From contig JADFUR010000114.1 in assembly GCA_015222055.1 (NCBI GenBank), positions 1 through 45,959 on the forward strand: a stretch of DNA of 45,959 nt, written 5' to 3'. Position 1 is the first letter of the stretch. Each line of letters starts with the position of its first letter. Under the pieces are notes generated by a model. That model saw only the letters and a list, made by a program, of their open reading frames with translations. It was not told where the DNA came from and searched no databases. This document shows, one piece after another, positions 1 to 9,628 of the stretch. The translations under genes were made by a program, and so were the position numbers. The stretch is from Bacteroidota bacterium. Its GTDB lineage: Bacteria > Bacteroidota > Bacteroidia > Bacteroidales > B39-G9.

Positions 1-3
1 AAT

Positions 4-40
4 AAAAAAAATACCTCACATTAATGTGAGGTTTTTTTTT
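4..40 (-). terminator. Rho-independent terminator downstream of the susCD pair
   Basis: A perfect 18-base palindrome (positions 14-31, core ACATTAATGT) is flanked by an A-run on the left (4-10) and a T-run on the right (32-40). It therefore works as a hairpin plus U-tract in either direction. It lies 15 bases past the stop codon of the SusD-like gene on the minus strand, so it most likely ends the susC-susD transcript. It may also end a gene reading in from the left of the window. Confidence 0.85.
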
Positions 41-55
41 ATTTTATAAGTTATT

Positions 56-1594
56 TTATGGTTGCCACCATAATTTAGTTGTTTGTAAGTCACCACCCAT
101 TGCTACACCAGCAGCAACAACATTAGTTCCATTAATATTAGCCTCGTTTAATAAATATTTATTACGAGCTGGTAAATCTGTTAAACCTCCAATAGTAAGG
201 AATTCAGCATTTACAGTTGTTTCAGTAAGAACACCATCAACATCTTTCATATAAGTATATGTATAAGGAACATTAGGTTTAATTAATGTATGAGGATAAC
301 CAGTTCTTCTGTACTCACTCCAAGCTTCCGAAGGTTGCATATAAAGAGCAATATATTTTTGCGTCATTACATTTTCTTCGTCAGCAGGTTGAACAGCAGC
401 AATATAAGCATTAATATCAGAATTAGCTACACCAAATTTTTCCATAGAGGCTCTTATACCTTTTTCATACCATGTTTGATCCCAACCATTATTTTCACTC
501 ATAATGAAACAAACTTCAGCATATTCCATATATTCTAAAGTAGCATCAGCTTTAAGTATTTCACTTCCTGGCCATGATTTATCAGTAAACGCTTTAACCT
601 CTTCGTTGCTTCCTGTTAAAGGAATACCTACTTTTTGGCCATCATCATTATCATTAACAAATATATCTAATCTAGGGTCAAGAACACCAACATTTGTTCC
701 ACGATCACCTTTTAGTAAATCAACAAAACTGCAAGAAGGAGCAAAGTCATCACGAGCATCAACAACAAAAGCAACATACATTGGAGCTCCATTAAGAGCG
801 TTACCTTCGTAAGTTACAGCAGCATTGTCAGCATTTGATTCAAAAACATCAGTAGCAGTAAGTTCCGCAATAACAGCTACACCTTCAGGACTAACACCTT
901 TAATTCTGTTAGCAATTCTTAAACGTAAAGAATTAGCAAATTTTATCCACTGTTTAGCATCGCCATTATAAAAATTGTCACCGTCAATCATATTCTCTTC
1001 AGTATCAATAGAATTAATTGCTAATTTAAGATCACTAAGCATATCAAGATATATATCTTCTTCAGAAGCATATACAGGTTGAGTAATACCATCAGTTTTT
1101 ATCATATTAGCTTGAAAATCAGGATTTGTACCTGAATATGACCAATAAGGAACATTTCCCCATAACTCAACAGCATGCAAATAAACATAAGCTAACATAA
1201 TACGTGTAGCAGCAATTTGGTTAATATTAGGAGCATTTGAAAATTCTATCATGCTTGCCGCAGTTGCTTCATCAGTATTCAAAGCAATAAGATCAATTAA
1301 ATCCTGAGCATTTCCATATATATCATTCCATGCATATTCATTTACATTTTCACGATATTGAAAACGATCTTCCTCAGTATAGTTTACTTGTTGCCAATAT
1401 TGCATCCAAAGTAAAGACTGACGACCGGAAAACCATTCATCTCGTGTATTATCCAAAAAATCTTTTTGAACACGGTTCATAATCCCGTAAGTGGGAGGTA
1501 TCTCTGTTTGATTAGGATCTTCGAGATAATCTACCTCACAAGAGTATAGCAGAAGTCCAATCATTAAAATTGTTAAATATTTTAAAGCTTTCAT
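56..1594 (-). CDS. SusD/RagB-like outer-membrane nutrient-binding lipoprotein
   Basis: This 512-residue surface lipoprotein should cap the SusC channel encoded just upstream and capture oligosaccharide or peptide ligands for TonB-driven import. The N-terminus is a lipoprotein signal with the lipobox LYSC, so Cys19 is the predicted lipidated residue. Family features visible are the early helical segment rich in W, Q and Y (around residues 55-95), a KFANSLRLRIANR helix in the middle, and the late EAWSEYRRTGYP segment typical of SusD/RagB proteins. It starts 19 bases after the susC stop, so the two are co-transcribed. No glycoside hydrolase, protease or regulator that would reveal the substrate lies alongside. 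It is closer in feel to the SusD_and_RagB-like group than to starch-binding SusD, so no substrate is assigned. Confidence 0.93.
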   Translation of the reverse strand: MKALKYLTILMIGLLLYSCEVDYLEDPNQTEIPPTYGIMNRVQKDFLDNTRDEWFSGRQSLLWMQYWQQVNYTEEDRFQYRENVNEYAWNDIYGNAQDLIDLIALNTDEATAASMIEFSNAPNINQIAATRIMLAYVYLHAVELWGNVPYWSYSGTNPDFQANMIKTDGITQPVYASEEDIYLDMLSDLKLAINSIDTEENMIDGDNFYNGDAKQWIKFANSLRLRIANRIKGVSPEGVAVIAELTATDVFESNADNAAVTYEGNALNGAPMYVAFVVDARDDFAPSCSFVDLLKGDRGTNVGVLDPRLDIFVNDNDDGQKVGIPLTGSNEEVKAFTDKSWPGSEILKADATLEYMEYAEVCFIMSENNGWDQTWYEKGIRASMEKFGVANSDINAYIAAVQPADEENVMTQKYIALYMQPSEAWSEYRRTGYPHTLIKPNVPYTYTYMKDVDGVLTETTVNAEFLTIGGLTDLPARNKYLLNEANINGTNVVAAGVAMGGDLQTTKLWWQP

Positions 1595-1613
1595 ATTTTT
1601 TTATTTTTATTTA

Positions 1614-4600
1614 TTAAAAAGTAAGTATAACATTAAATCCATAAGAACGTGTTCCTGGTACTAAACCACCTTCAATACCTTGTACGTTTCCTGATCCAGC
1701 AACAATAGATTCTGGGTCAATTCCTTTATTGTCAAGACCCCATGTTGCTACATTCCTACCATAAGCAGAAACTTTAATATTTTGAATGAATGTAGTAAGC
1801 TTAGGAAGAGTATATCCAATACGAACTTCACGTAATTTTATATAACTAGCATCAAATACACTAGTTGCACTTGGTGTTCCATAAGCATGATAAAATCTAG
1901 CTGCATAACCATAAGCAGAAATGTTAGTTGTATTAACATCTCCAGCTTCAGTAACACCGTCAAGAACTAAACCGTCTTCACGAATAGTGTTTCCATCAGA
2001 TGTAGGAGTAGTCGTATTTTCTAACATACCCGAGTATGTACCCCACATATTAGATAATGAATAATAAACACCACCCTGTGAGATGTCAATTAATGCACTA
2101 AAATCGAAGTTTTTATATCTCAAAGTGTTTTTAATACCTGCTGTGTAATCAGGTAATACAGAACCTACTGATTCTAATTCACCTCTTTCGTAGAAACCAT
2201 TGCTACCAATTATTTTATTTCCATTATCATCAAATTTATAATTATAAGCATATAATTCCTGAAAAGTAGCACCTTCAACAGTGTTAATATAAGCTCCAGC
2301 GAAAGGAGCAGATCCTAACTGAATCTTTTTTAAGCCTTCAGGAAGATCTTTAACTTCATTTATATTCTTAGCAAAGTTGATACTTATATCCCAAGAAAAA
2401 TCTTTTGTTTTTACTGGTGTACCAAATGCTAATACTTCAATACCTTTATTGTTTATTTTACCAGCATTAATAATAGAAGCAATATAACCAGAAGCACCAC
2501 TAACTTCACTATGTACAATTTGATTTTCAGTATTTCTGCTATAAAGACTTAAGTCGAAACCTAAACGATTATTAAAGAATACACCTTCTAAACCAAGCTC
2601 AACTTCTTTAGTAAATTCAGGTACTAATTCTGGATTATTTAATGTTCCAGAGTTATAAAGTTGAGGGCTTCCATTAAATGGGTCACCAAAATAATATGTA
2701 TTAAATACAGAATATGCGTCAGTACCATTACCTGTTTCACCATAGTTAGCACGTAATTTCAAGTTGTTCATCCAATCAAAATCTAAAAATTCAGAAAGAA
2801 TAAGACTAGTAGATACTGAACTATAAGCATAAGAGTTGTTGCCATTAGGTAAAGAAGAATCATAATCTTTACGGTAAGAAGCGTCAACATAAATAAAGTT
2901 TTTGTATCCAAAACTTGCAGAACCAAACCAACTTTTTACTTGTTTTTCTCTTAAATATTGAGTTACTATAGCTTGATTAGCTGAATTACCTAAAGTATAT
3001 AAACCATCAACAATTAATCCACCATTAGATTCTCCTGTTAAACGTGTAAATTTTTCATTACGATCATTTCCACCAATCATTGCAAGAATGCTGAGGTCGT
3101 TAATATTCTTTTTAAAGTTTAATTTTCCTTCTATGTTAGTTTCAAGATTCTGACGAGTTGCTTCAGAATATTTTGACATAGCTTGAGAACCTATAGAAAC
3201 TCTTTCTCTTGCGTTAAAAGTATAGCTATCTAAATAGATTGTTCCAGTAGCAAATAAGTAATCAGTAATATTAGCTTTAATACTTGTTTTACCAAAAAGT
3301 CTGTTTCTGTCGTCATCCTGATAGTTTTTATAAGCAGTCCAATATGGATTGTCAGAATAATTAGGCCTACCATCTGTTAAAGATCTACGGTTCCAAGTTC
3401 TCTGAGTACCATCTTCATTAATATAATTGCTTAATTTATCAAAATCTAACGAACGTTGTCCCCATTGGAAGAATTTTTGTGATTGTGAATTATCACCATA
3501 TCCAGCTTGTGGACGACCTTTAGTATATGTATTTGCATAATTTAAATTAGTATTAATTTCAATTACGTCTTCAAATAAAGACATACTTCCATTAATATTA
3601 AGATTATGTTTCTGTTGTGATGAATTAGGAACAATACCTGTCATATCTACGTTTGTGTAACCAACACGAAGAGCTGAATTTTCAGCAGTTGAGATAATAT
3701 TAACAGAATTTTGATATGTAACACCAGTTTCATAGAAATCTTTTACATCAGCTGCAGGAGCAACCCAAGGAGCTGTTTCTGGAGTAGAAGTTATTCCTTT
3801 ATAATAATCTTCAGCACCCCACCAATGTAATACTTGAACATTTTCGTCATATTTAGGACCCCAACTTTCGTCAGTTCCAAAATCATTAACATTATATTCA
3901 ACACCGTTAATAGTTGTTGGTGTAAAACCATAACCACCACCATAACTTGTTTGTAATTCAGGTAAAATACCTACTTGGTCAAAATTAACACCAGAGTTTA
4001 CTTCAACTTTAAATGATTTTTTTCCTTTTTTCCCTGATTTTGTTGTAATCATGATAACACCATTTTGTCCACGACTACCATAAAGAGCTGATGCAGCACT
4101 TCCTTTTAAAACTTCAATATTAGCAATGTCGTTAGAGTTTAGGTCATTAGTCATTGAACCATAGTCATAACCATCGCCACCACCATTTACGTAGTTGTCG
4201 TCATTAAAGTTTTCATTACTGATAGGAATACCGTCAACAACAAAAAGAGGTTGGTTGTTTCCACTAAATGAACTAGCACCTCTAATCATTATGTTTTTAG
4301 AGCCTGCAAAGTTTTGTCCTGAAATAGTAAGACCCGCAACTTTTCCTGAAAGAGAAGAAATTGGGTTCACATCATTTGTTGCCATAATTGCTTCTTCTTT
4401 AACACCCTGAGATGCGTAACCTAGAGATTTTTTCTCTCTAGAAATACCAAGAGCAGTAACAACAACTTCGTCAACACCAATTGTTTCTGTTGCAAGTTGA
4501 ACGTCAATAATGTTAGAAGCTCCAAGGGTAATTTCTTGGGCTTTCATTCCAACAAAAGAATAAATTAATGTTGTAACATCATTTGATACTTCTAATTGGT

Positions 4601-4781
4601 ATTTACCGTTAATATCGGTAGAAGTACCAATTGTTGTGCCTTTTGCTGAAACTGACACACCAGGTAAAGTACTACCATCGTCTACGTTGGTAACTGTACC
4701 TGTGATTTTTCTGTTCTGTGCATTAACCACCTGTATCCCGATAAAAACCAGTATCGCAAGCAGCATTGTAAATTTTCTCAT
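1614..4781 (-). CDS. SusC/RagA-family TonB-linked outer-membrane transporter
   Basis: A 1055-residue TonB-dependent receptor that imports the ligand bound by the neighbouring SusD-like lipoprotein. Domains in order: a signal peptide ending at VNAQ (about residue 21); a carboxypeptidase-regulatory-like beta-sandwich (about 23-100, with the TLPGVSVSAKGT and DINGKYQLEV signatures); a plug domain beginning at VDEVVVTALG and holding the SusC motif FVVDGIPISNE and the segment EVLKGSAASALYGSRG; and a beta-barrel to the C-terminus, which ends in an aromatic residue (LTF) as expected for barrel insertion. Its length is normal for the family. It is first in a two-gene operon with susD. The 304 bases upstream hold no exact TAnnTTTG promoter in the right orientation. 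Confidence 0.95.
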   Translation of the reverse strand: MRKFTMLLAILVFIGIQVVNAQNRKITGTVTNVDDGSTLPGVSVSAKGTTIGTSTDINGKYQLEVSNDVTTLIYSFVGMKAQEITLGASNIIDVQLATETIGVDEVVVTALGISREKKSLGYASQGVKEEAIMATNDVNPISSLSGKVAGLTISGQNFAGSKNIMIRGASSFSGNNQPLFVVDGIPISNENFNDDNYVNGGGDGYDYGSMTNDLNSNDIANIEVLKGSAASALYGSRGQNGVIMITTKSGKKGKKSFKVEVNSGVNFDQVGILPELQTSYGGGYGFTPTTINGVEYNVNDFGTDESWGPKYDENVQVLHWWGAEDYYKGITSTPETAPWVAPAADVKDFYETGVTYQNSVNIISTAENSALRVGYTNVDMTGIVPNSSQQKHNLNINGSMSLFEDVIEINTNLNYANTYTKGRPQAGYGDNSQSQKFFQWGQRSLDFDKLSNYINEDGTQRTWNRRSLTDGRPNYSDNPYWTAYKNYQDDDRNRLFGKTSIKANITDYLFATGTIYLDSYTFNARERVSIGSQAMSKYSEATRQNLETNIEGKLNFKKNINDLSILAMIGGNDRNEKFTRLTGESNGGLIVDGLYTLGNSANQAIVTQYLREKQVKSWFGSASFGYKNFIYVDASYRKDYDSSLPNGNNSYAYSSVSTSLILSEFLDFDWMNNLKLRANYGETGNGTDAYSVFNTYYFGDPFNGSPQLYNSGTLNNPELVPEFTKEVELGLEGVFFNNRLGFDLSLYSRNTENQIVHSEVSGASGYIASIINAGKINNKGIEVLAFGTPVKTKDFSWDISINFAKNINEVKDLPEGLKKIQLGSAPFAGAYINTVEGATFQELYAYNYKFDDNGNKIIGSNGFYERGELESVGSVLPDYTAGIKNTLRYKNFDFSALIDISQGGVYYSLSNMWGTYSGMLENTTTPTSDGNTIREDGLVLDGVTEAGDVNTTNISAYGYAARFYHAYGTPSATSVFDASYIKLREVRIGYTLPKLTTFIQNIKVSAYGRNVATWGLDNKGIDPESIVAGSGNVQGIEGGLVPGTRSYGFNVILTF

Positions 4782-4999
4782 AAAATTATAAAATTTAGGT
4801 TAATAAATAGTTAATATTATTTTAAAACTTAGTTGTAAATTTATATAATTTTTGTTAATAACAAAAAATATTACATCTTTTTTATTATTCATAAATTTTT
4901 TTGTAAAATTTTATATAATTTTTTTTTATTATAAAAATCTGAATATTAATAGTTTATGGAATGAGGGTGTTTTTTTTGTGATTGTATTTTTTTTTAAAA
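4782..4999. other. AT-rich leader region of the susCD operon
   Basis: This gap between susC and the T9SS cargo gene is almost entirely A and T and has no credible reading frame. It must contain the promoter and 5' leader of susC on the minus strand. Only off-spacing versions of the Bacteroidota -7 element are visible (a CAAA run followed by TA near 4862-4870), so no promoter is called. Confidence 0.4.
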
Positions 5000-5031
5000 A
5001 TTATTGAAAAAAACATTGTTTTTTCAATAAT
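5000..5031 (-). terminator. Terminator hairpin downstream of the T9SS cargo gene
   Basis: A perfect 13-base-pair inverted repeat (5000-5012 with 5019-5031) encloses a six-base loop. On the minus strand it is followed directly by a short T-run (complement of 4996-5000). It lies about 55 bases beyond the stop of the minus-strand cargo gene. The stem is A/T-rich, so it is a weaker terminator than the others in this window. Confidence 0.6.
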
Positions 5032-5085
5032 ATTGACCATTGCATTAATTAGATTTTATAATAGTAGGTTTTTTTTGCGATGAGT

Positions 5086-7113
5086 TTAGTTACGAACAAT
5101 TTTTTTAGTGTAAATAATATTGTCACTTAAAATTTTTAGGTAGTAAAAACCGGAATTTAAACCTTCCGCCGATAAAGAAATTTTATTTTTTGAAATTTTA
5201 TGAAAGGATTTTACCATTCTGCCTTGAATATCAATAACATCAATTCTGTAATATTTTTTATCTTTAGGTAGATAAATTGTTGTAAAATTTTTAAAAGGAT
5301 TTGGATAAACTACAACATGTTTGCAATTATTAATATTTGTAATATCGTTTGTGCCAACACTAACGTTTAATTTTACAGTATCTCCATTACAACCGTTGTC
5401 TGCAGTTTCGAGAATGGATATTTTATTCATTCCAACTATTTGCCAATTAACGGATATCGAGTCTGTACCTTGACCGTTTAAAATTTCACCACCATAAACA
5501 TTCCAGCTGTAAACTGAATTAATTGTTTCAGAAATTGAATAAACAGCAATGTCATCTTTAAAAGCATTTGTTGGTCCTGAAATTGTGCTTGTAATAACTT
5601 TATTTGGTTCTGATAACATTATGCTGTCAACTTTTGTGCATCCATTATTGTCAGTTACCGATATATGGTAAAATATGTTTGCTTCTAATCTAGAGACTGA
5701 TGAAGTAGTTGAATTTTCGGCATTATCCCATTGATAAATATAAGGTTCTGTCCCTCCAGTAACATTAATAGTTGCATTGCCATCATTAAAACCATAACAC
5801 GAAACGTTTGTGCTATAAGAAAAATTAATTAGTAATTCATCGGGTTGACTTAATTTTATACTGTCTGTTGCTTCGCATTGAACAGAATCTGTAACAACTA
5901 CATGATAATAAATATTGGCAGAAAGATTGTCTACAGTAGGAGATGTTGTGGTTAAATTATCGTCCCATTGGTAAAAAAAAGGTTGAATACCACCACTAGC
6001 AGTAATAGTAGCTGTTCCGCTATTGTCGCCAAAACATAAAATGGATGAACTCTCTGTAATTGAGGCAGCTAAATGGCATTCGATTTCAGACAAAAAATAT
6101 TCAATTTTAGAATAGTTATCCCAAATTTCAGTTTCGTTATTCCAATTAAATGATGTTTGTTTAGTAATATTCTTTTTTTTATCAAAGCTGTTGATACTTT
6201 TCGATTTGTTTATCCAGAACGTTGTTTCTTCATCCCAAATTTGGGATAAAAAAACAGAGTCGTTTCCATATTCATCGTAAATTAAAGTGTCTCTATAACA
6301 GTTTATCCAAGCATGTGTTGTAGTGTCATTTATTTGAAAACGATATTCTATTTTTTTATTCTCTGAATCGTAAATTAAGGTGTACTGATAATTATTTATC
6401 CAATCATTGCTAGTTGTATCCCATTGTTTTGCGGTAAGCCCTGTTTCTTCTCCTGCATAATTGTATGAGATTACTTTTTTTTCATTATTTATCCATTCAT
6501 TTATTGTCGTATCCCATAAAAAGGAGGTGACGTTCATCAAATTTGGTTCGTAAGTATAATCGTAATATTTATTATTTAGCCAATTATTTGAAACAGAATC
6601 CCAATTTTTTATTGTGTCACTTGAAAGTTGATTGTTGCTATATAATGATATTTTATAATTTTTATTAGCCCATGTATTATATAAGGTATCCCATTGAAAA
6701 AATTTTTCATATATTTCTTTACCTGCATCATCGAAATATATTGTGTCGTGAGATGAATTTTTCCATATATTATTTAATGTATCCCATTTTTGTAAAACAA
6801 GATTGTAAATATTTTCATAATTGTTATATGAAATAATATTTTTAGTTTCGTTTTGCCATTGGTTGTTATTTAATTCATAGTATTTTCGTAGATATTCAAT
6901 TCTATTTCCTAAATTATCGTATTTGTAATTGTAAAAACTACAATAATCCCAATCTTCGTCTGTTGTGTTCCATAAAAATGAAATGCTGGAATCAACAACT
7001 TGCTTATAAGTATGAAAATCGGAATTTGAAGCAAAAGAATTATAGCTTGCAAAGAAATAGAGACTGGTGATTATTAATATTTTATAATAAATATTGATAT
7101 AATTTTTATACAT
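5086..7113 (-). CDS. T9SS-exported surface protein with Trp-rich repeats, two SprB repeats and a type A sorting domain
   Basis: A 675-residue secreted protein. After a signal peptide (about residues 1-28) come roughly ten degenerate repeats of about 30 residues over residues 45-340, each carrying a W-(D/N)-x6-W core such as WDTLNNIW, WDTTINEW or WDTTSNDW, followed by a Tyr-rich strand and often DxxGN. Next are two SprB-type repeats, each beginning near a Cys (CFGDNSGTATITASGG and CYGFNDGNATINVTGG), then a PKD-like stretch. The C-terminal 75 or so residues (VVYPNPFKNFTTIYL ... GFYYLKI ... KIVRN) form a type A T9SS sorting domain, so the protein is exported by type IX secretion and usually anchored to surface lipopolysaccharide. 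SprB repeats are known from gliding adhesins, so an adhesive role is an inference. It is a single gene, divergent from the LytTR regulator. Confidence 0.85.
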   Translation of the reverse strand: MYKNYINIYYKILIITSLYFFASYNSFASNSDFHTYKQVVDSSISFLWNTTDEDWDYCSFYNYKYDNLGNRIEYLRKYYELNNNQWQNETKNIISYNNYENIYNLVLQKWDTLNNIWKNSSHDTIYFDDAGKEIYEKFFQWDTLYNTWANKNYKISLYSNNQLSSDTIKNWDSVSNNWLNNKYYDYTYEPNLMNVTSFLWDTTINEWINNEKKVISYNYAGEETGLTAKQWDTTSNDWINNYQYTLIYDSENKKIEYRFQINDTTTHAWINCYRDTLIYDEYGNDSVFLSQIWDEETTFWINKSKSINSFDKKKNITKQTSFNWNNETEIWDNYSKIEYFLSEIECHLAASITESSSILCFGDNSGTATITASGGIQPFFYQWDDNLTTTSPTVDNLSANIYYHVVVTDSVQCEATDSIKLSQPDELLINFSYSTNVSCYGFNDGNATINVTGGTEPYIYQWDNAENSTTSSVSRLEANIFYHISVTDNNGCTKVDSIMLSEPNKVITSTISGPTNAFKDDIAVYSISETINSVYSWNVYGGEILNGQGTDSISVNWQIVGMNKISILETADNGCNGDTVKLNVSVGTNDITNINNCKHVVVYPNPFKNFTTIYLPKDKKYYRIDVIDIQGRMVKSFHKISKNKISLSAEGLNSGFYYLKILSDNIIYTKKIVRN

Positions 7114-7417
7114 TTTTATAAAATTTTAAAAAAACAGTATTTTGAAAATTGTGTTTTTGTAAACAACTTATTTTTAAAAAGAAGAAAGAAATTATGTTTA
7201 ATTATTACTATAAATTTAAAATTTCCTTAATTATTTAAATTTACAACAAAATATTACAAGAAAATAATTTTTTTGATATATGGATACTAATATTTGATAA
7301 GTAAACTTACTTTTTGATTATTATAGTGAATTATTGGATTGCTCTAATTTCATAAATTTTTGATTATATTTGTAAAAAATTTGATAAATATGCTTTATTT
7401 AATAAATAAAAATAGTT
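7114..7417. other. Divergent intergenic region between the T9SS cargo and the LytTR regulator
   Basis: About 300 AT-rich bases with no credible coding frame. They must hold the promoter of the minus-strand cargo gene, for which no good match to the Bacteroidota consensus was found. They also hold the promoter of the plus-strand regulator, annotated separately. No strong hairpin or repeat was seen. Confidence 0.4.
7339..7372 (+). promoter_or_regulatory. Candidate Bacteroidota sigma promoter for the LytTR regulator
   Basis: TATATTTG at 7365-7372 is an exact match to the TAnnTTTG -7 element. A TTG at 7339-7341 stands 23 bases upstream, the upper end of the spacing accepted for the -33 element. 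The ATG of the regulator follows 45 bases later. The match is clear, but the long spacer lowers certainty. Confidence 0.5.
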
Positions 7418-8122
7418 ATGAACTGTATAATTATTGATGACGATAAATTATCAAGAAAAGTAATTGAAGAATTTGTAAAAAAAACAGATTTTTTGACTTT
7501 ACTAAACTCTTATTCAAATGCTATAGAAGCGATGAATGCTTTTTCAGGCGAAGATGAGATTCATTTAATTTTTCTTGATGTTGAGATGCCAGAAATGTCT
7601 GGATTAGAATTTTTAAAAAGTATTGAAAATCCTCCACAAATAATAATTGTTTCAGGGCAGGAAAAGTATGCACTTGAAGCGTTCGAATATGATGTTGTTG
7701 ACTATTTACTCAAACCAATTTCGCTACAACGATATTATAAATCAGTAAATAAAGTCTATAAAATTTTTAATGAGAAGAATTATATTGTTGAGAAAAATAA
7801 TCAGATTTTTATTAAAAGCAAAAATTCAACATTAGTTAATTTAAAATACGAGGATATTTTATGGATTGAAGCTCTTGAGAATTATGTAATAGTAAACACT
7901 TTTAATGATAGATATACTATTCACTTTACCATGAAGGCAATAGCAAATAAATTACCCTCTCATATTTTTAAGCGAGTTCATCGTTCATATATTGTAAATG
8001 TTAATCAAATTGGAATGATTGAAGACAATACGATTGTATTTGAAAATAAATCAGGAACTAAAGTAATTCCAATTGGGAAATCGTATAAGGATAATTTAAT
8101 GAGCGATTTAAATTTAATTTAA
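7418..8122 (+). CDS. LytTR-family response regulator (orphan)
   Basis: A 234-residue transcriptional regulator of the LytR/AlgR type. The receiver domain (1-115) has the acidic pair D7/D8, phospho-acceptor D54 in FLDVEMPEMSG, Ser79 in IIIVSG, and Lys99 in DYLLKPI. A LytTR DNA-binding domain (about 135-234) follows, with the family signatures DILWIEALENYVIV, FKRVHRSYIVNVNQI and VIPIGKSYKDNL. The usual partner, a LytS-type or his_kinase-domain sensor, is not adjacent: upstream is the divergent T9SS cargo and downstream an aminotransferase. Control of the cargo gene across the shared intergenic region is possible but is only inferred from position. Confidence 0.93.
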   Translation: MNCIIIDDDKLSRKVIEEFVKKTDFLTLLNSYSNAIEAMNAFSGEDEIHLIFLDVEMPEMSGLEFLKSIENPPQIIIVSGQEKYALEAFEYDVVDYLLKPISLQRYYKSVNKVYKIFNEKNYIVEKNNQIFIKSKNSTLVNLKYEDILWIEALENYVIVNTFNDRYTIHFTMKAIANKLPSHIFKRVHRSYIVNVNQIGMIEDNTIVFENKSGTKVIPIGKSYKDNLMSDLNLI

Positions 8123-8434
8123 TATTTTTGTGACAAAAGAGAATGACAAAAAATGATTTAATATCAAGATTTTTTAGATTTTATTTTTTTTAACATACTG
8201 CTAATTTTTTTACCATTAAATTTTTATTTCCAATCTTTAAATTTACTCTGTAATTTAATAGTCAAACAATTTTTAGAACCTGAGTTTAAAAAAAATATTT
8301 TACTGCTAAATAAATGTTTTTATAAGTAGTCTCAATTTTAGTTTAGAACTATATTTTATAATTAATTTTTATTTTAGAAAAAAATAGAGAATATTAACAA
8401 CCCCGTTTTTATAAATAATTAATACTTTTTACAA
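8123..8434. other. Intergenic region with no recognised feature
   Basis: 312 bases, very AT-rich, with stops in all frames on both strands. A TATTTTTG (8123-8130) matches a -7 element but has no -33 partner. No hairpin terminator for the LytTR gene and no riboswitch-like structure could be picked out by eye. Confidence 0.4.
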
Positions 8435-9628
8435 ATGATTTCACAACGTCAATTATTTTTAAAGCATATTGCACAACCTTCGTCAACACCATTATTACTG
8501 GAAATTGAAAAAGCCGAAGGAATTTATTTATATTCAAAAGAAGGTAAAAGATATATTGATTTGGTATCAGGTGTTTCGGTAAGCAACGTTGGACATTGTC
8601 ATCCAAAGGTAGTGAAAGCGGTGAAAGATCAGGTTGAAAAATATATGCACCTAATGGTTTATGGAGAATATGTTCAAACTCCTCAAGTTCAGTATGCAAA
8701 ATTACTTACAGAAAATTTACCGAAAAAGTTAGATACTGTATTTTTTGTAAATTCAGGAAGTGAAGCCATTGAAGGGGCATTGAAATTAGCAAAACGCGTT
8801 ACTCATCGTTCAGAAATAATAGCTTTCAAAAATGCTTATCATGGTAGCACTCATGGAGCCCTTAGTATATTAGGTAGCGAGATACTGAAAAGCTCATATC
8901 GTCCTTTGCTCCCAGACATTAAGTTTTTAGAATATAATAATGCTGCTCAACTTGAATCAATAACAAATAAAACAGCGTGCGTAGTATCCGAACCTATTCA
9001 AGCAGAAGCAGGTATTATTGTTCCCAAAGATGATTTTTTGTTAAAATTAAGAAATAAATGCAATGAAACAGGATCACTATTGATTTTTGATGAAGTTCAA
9101 ACTGGATTTGGACGCACAGGATCTCTTTTTGCTTTTGAGCAATTTAATGTAATTCCTGATATAATGGCTATTGCCAAAGCTATGGGAGGTGGTATGCCGA
9201 TTGGTGCCTTTGTATCATCAAAAGAAATTATGGATACTTTTAAATTTAAGCCTGCACTAGGTCATATTACAACTTTTGGGGGGCATCCAGTTTCGAGTGC
9301 TGCAGCTCTTGCATCGTTAAATATTATTTTAGATGAAGATCTTGCTAACGAAGCTAATAGAAAAGGTGAGTTATTTAAAAAGTATTTAAAACATCCTGCA
9401 ATAAAGACAATTAGAGGAAAAGGATTGTTTTTAGCTGTTGAATTAGAAAATGCAGAGAAAGTTTTAAAACTTCATAAAATTTGTATTGAGAAAGGACTTA
9501 TTTTCGATATGTTCCTTTTTTGTAATAATGCATTTAGAATTGCTCCCCCTTTAATTATTACTGATGAAGAAATTAAAAATATTAGTGATTTATTGTTGCA
9601 AGCTATTGATGAAGCTATAAATAATTAA
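8435..9628 (+). CDS. Class-III pyridoxal-phosphate aminotransferase (acetylornithine/ornithine-type)
   Basis: A 397-residue fold-type I, class-III aminotransferase. Signatures present are the phosphate-binding FFVNSGSEAIEGALKLA near residue 105, the substrate-pocket segment FKNAYHGSTHGALS, the EPIQAEAGI segment, the cofactor-contacting LLIFDEVQTGFGRTG, and the Schiff-base lysine in AIAKAMGGGMPIG (about residue 250). These enzymes move an amino group from an omega-amino substrate such as acetylornithine, ornithine or 4-aminobutyrate to 2-oxoglutarate. The sequence is family-typical and full length, but no arginine-biosynthesis neighbours are present, so the exact substrate cannot be fixed and no gene symbol is given. 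Its stop codon overlaps the stop of the convergent DUF6132 gene. Confidence 0.88.
   Translation: MISQRQLFLKHIAQPSSTPLLLEIEKAEGIYLYSKEGKRYIDLVSGVSVSNVGHCHPKVVKAVKDQVEKYMHLMVYGEYVQTPQVQYAKLLTENLPKKLDTVFFVNSGSEAIEGALKLAKRVTHRSEIIAFKNAYHGSTHGALSILGSEILKSSYRPLLPDIKFLEYNNAAQLESITNKTACVVSEPIQAEAGIIVPKDDFLLKLRNKCNETGSLLIFDEVQTGFGRTGSLFAFEQFNVIPDIMAIAKAMGGGMPIGAFVSSKEIMDTFKFKPALGHITTFGGHPVSSAAALASLNIILDEDLANEANRKGELFKKYLKHPAIKTIRGKGLFLAVELENAEKVLKLHKICIEKGLIFDMFLFCNNAFRIAPPLIITDEEIKNISDLLLQAIDEAINN

Noticed and set aside
56-4781. Polysaccharide utilisation locus
   Set aside because: SusC and SusD are present, but no glycoside hydrolase, lyase, sulfatase or matching regulator lies within several kb, so no PUL or substrate is claimed.
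5086-7113. YD-repeat or Rhs-type toxin
   Set aside because: Units contain DxxGN and Tyr but lack the Rhs core layout and a toxin tip; SprB repeats and a T9SS sorting domain follow instead.
8123-8434. Riboswitch or small RNA in front of the aminotransferase
   Set aside because: No conserved core or stable stem-loop series could be seen; the region is simply AT-rich.
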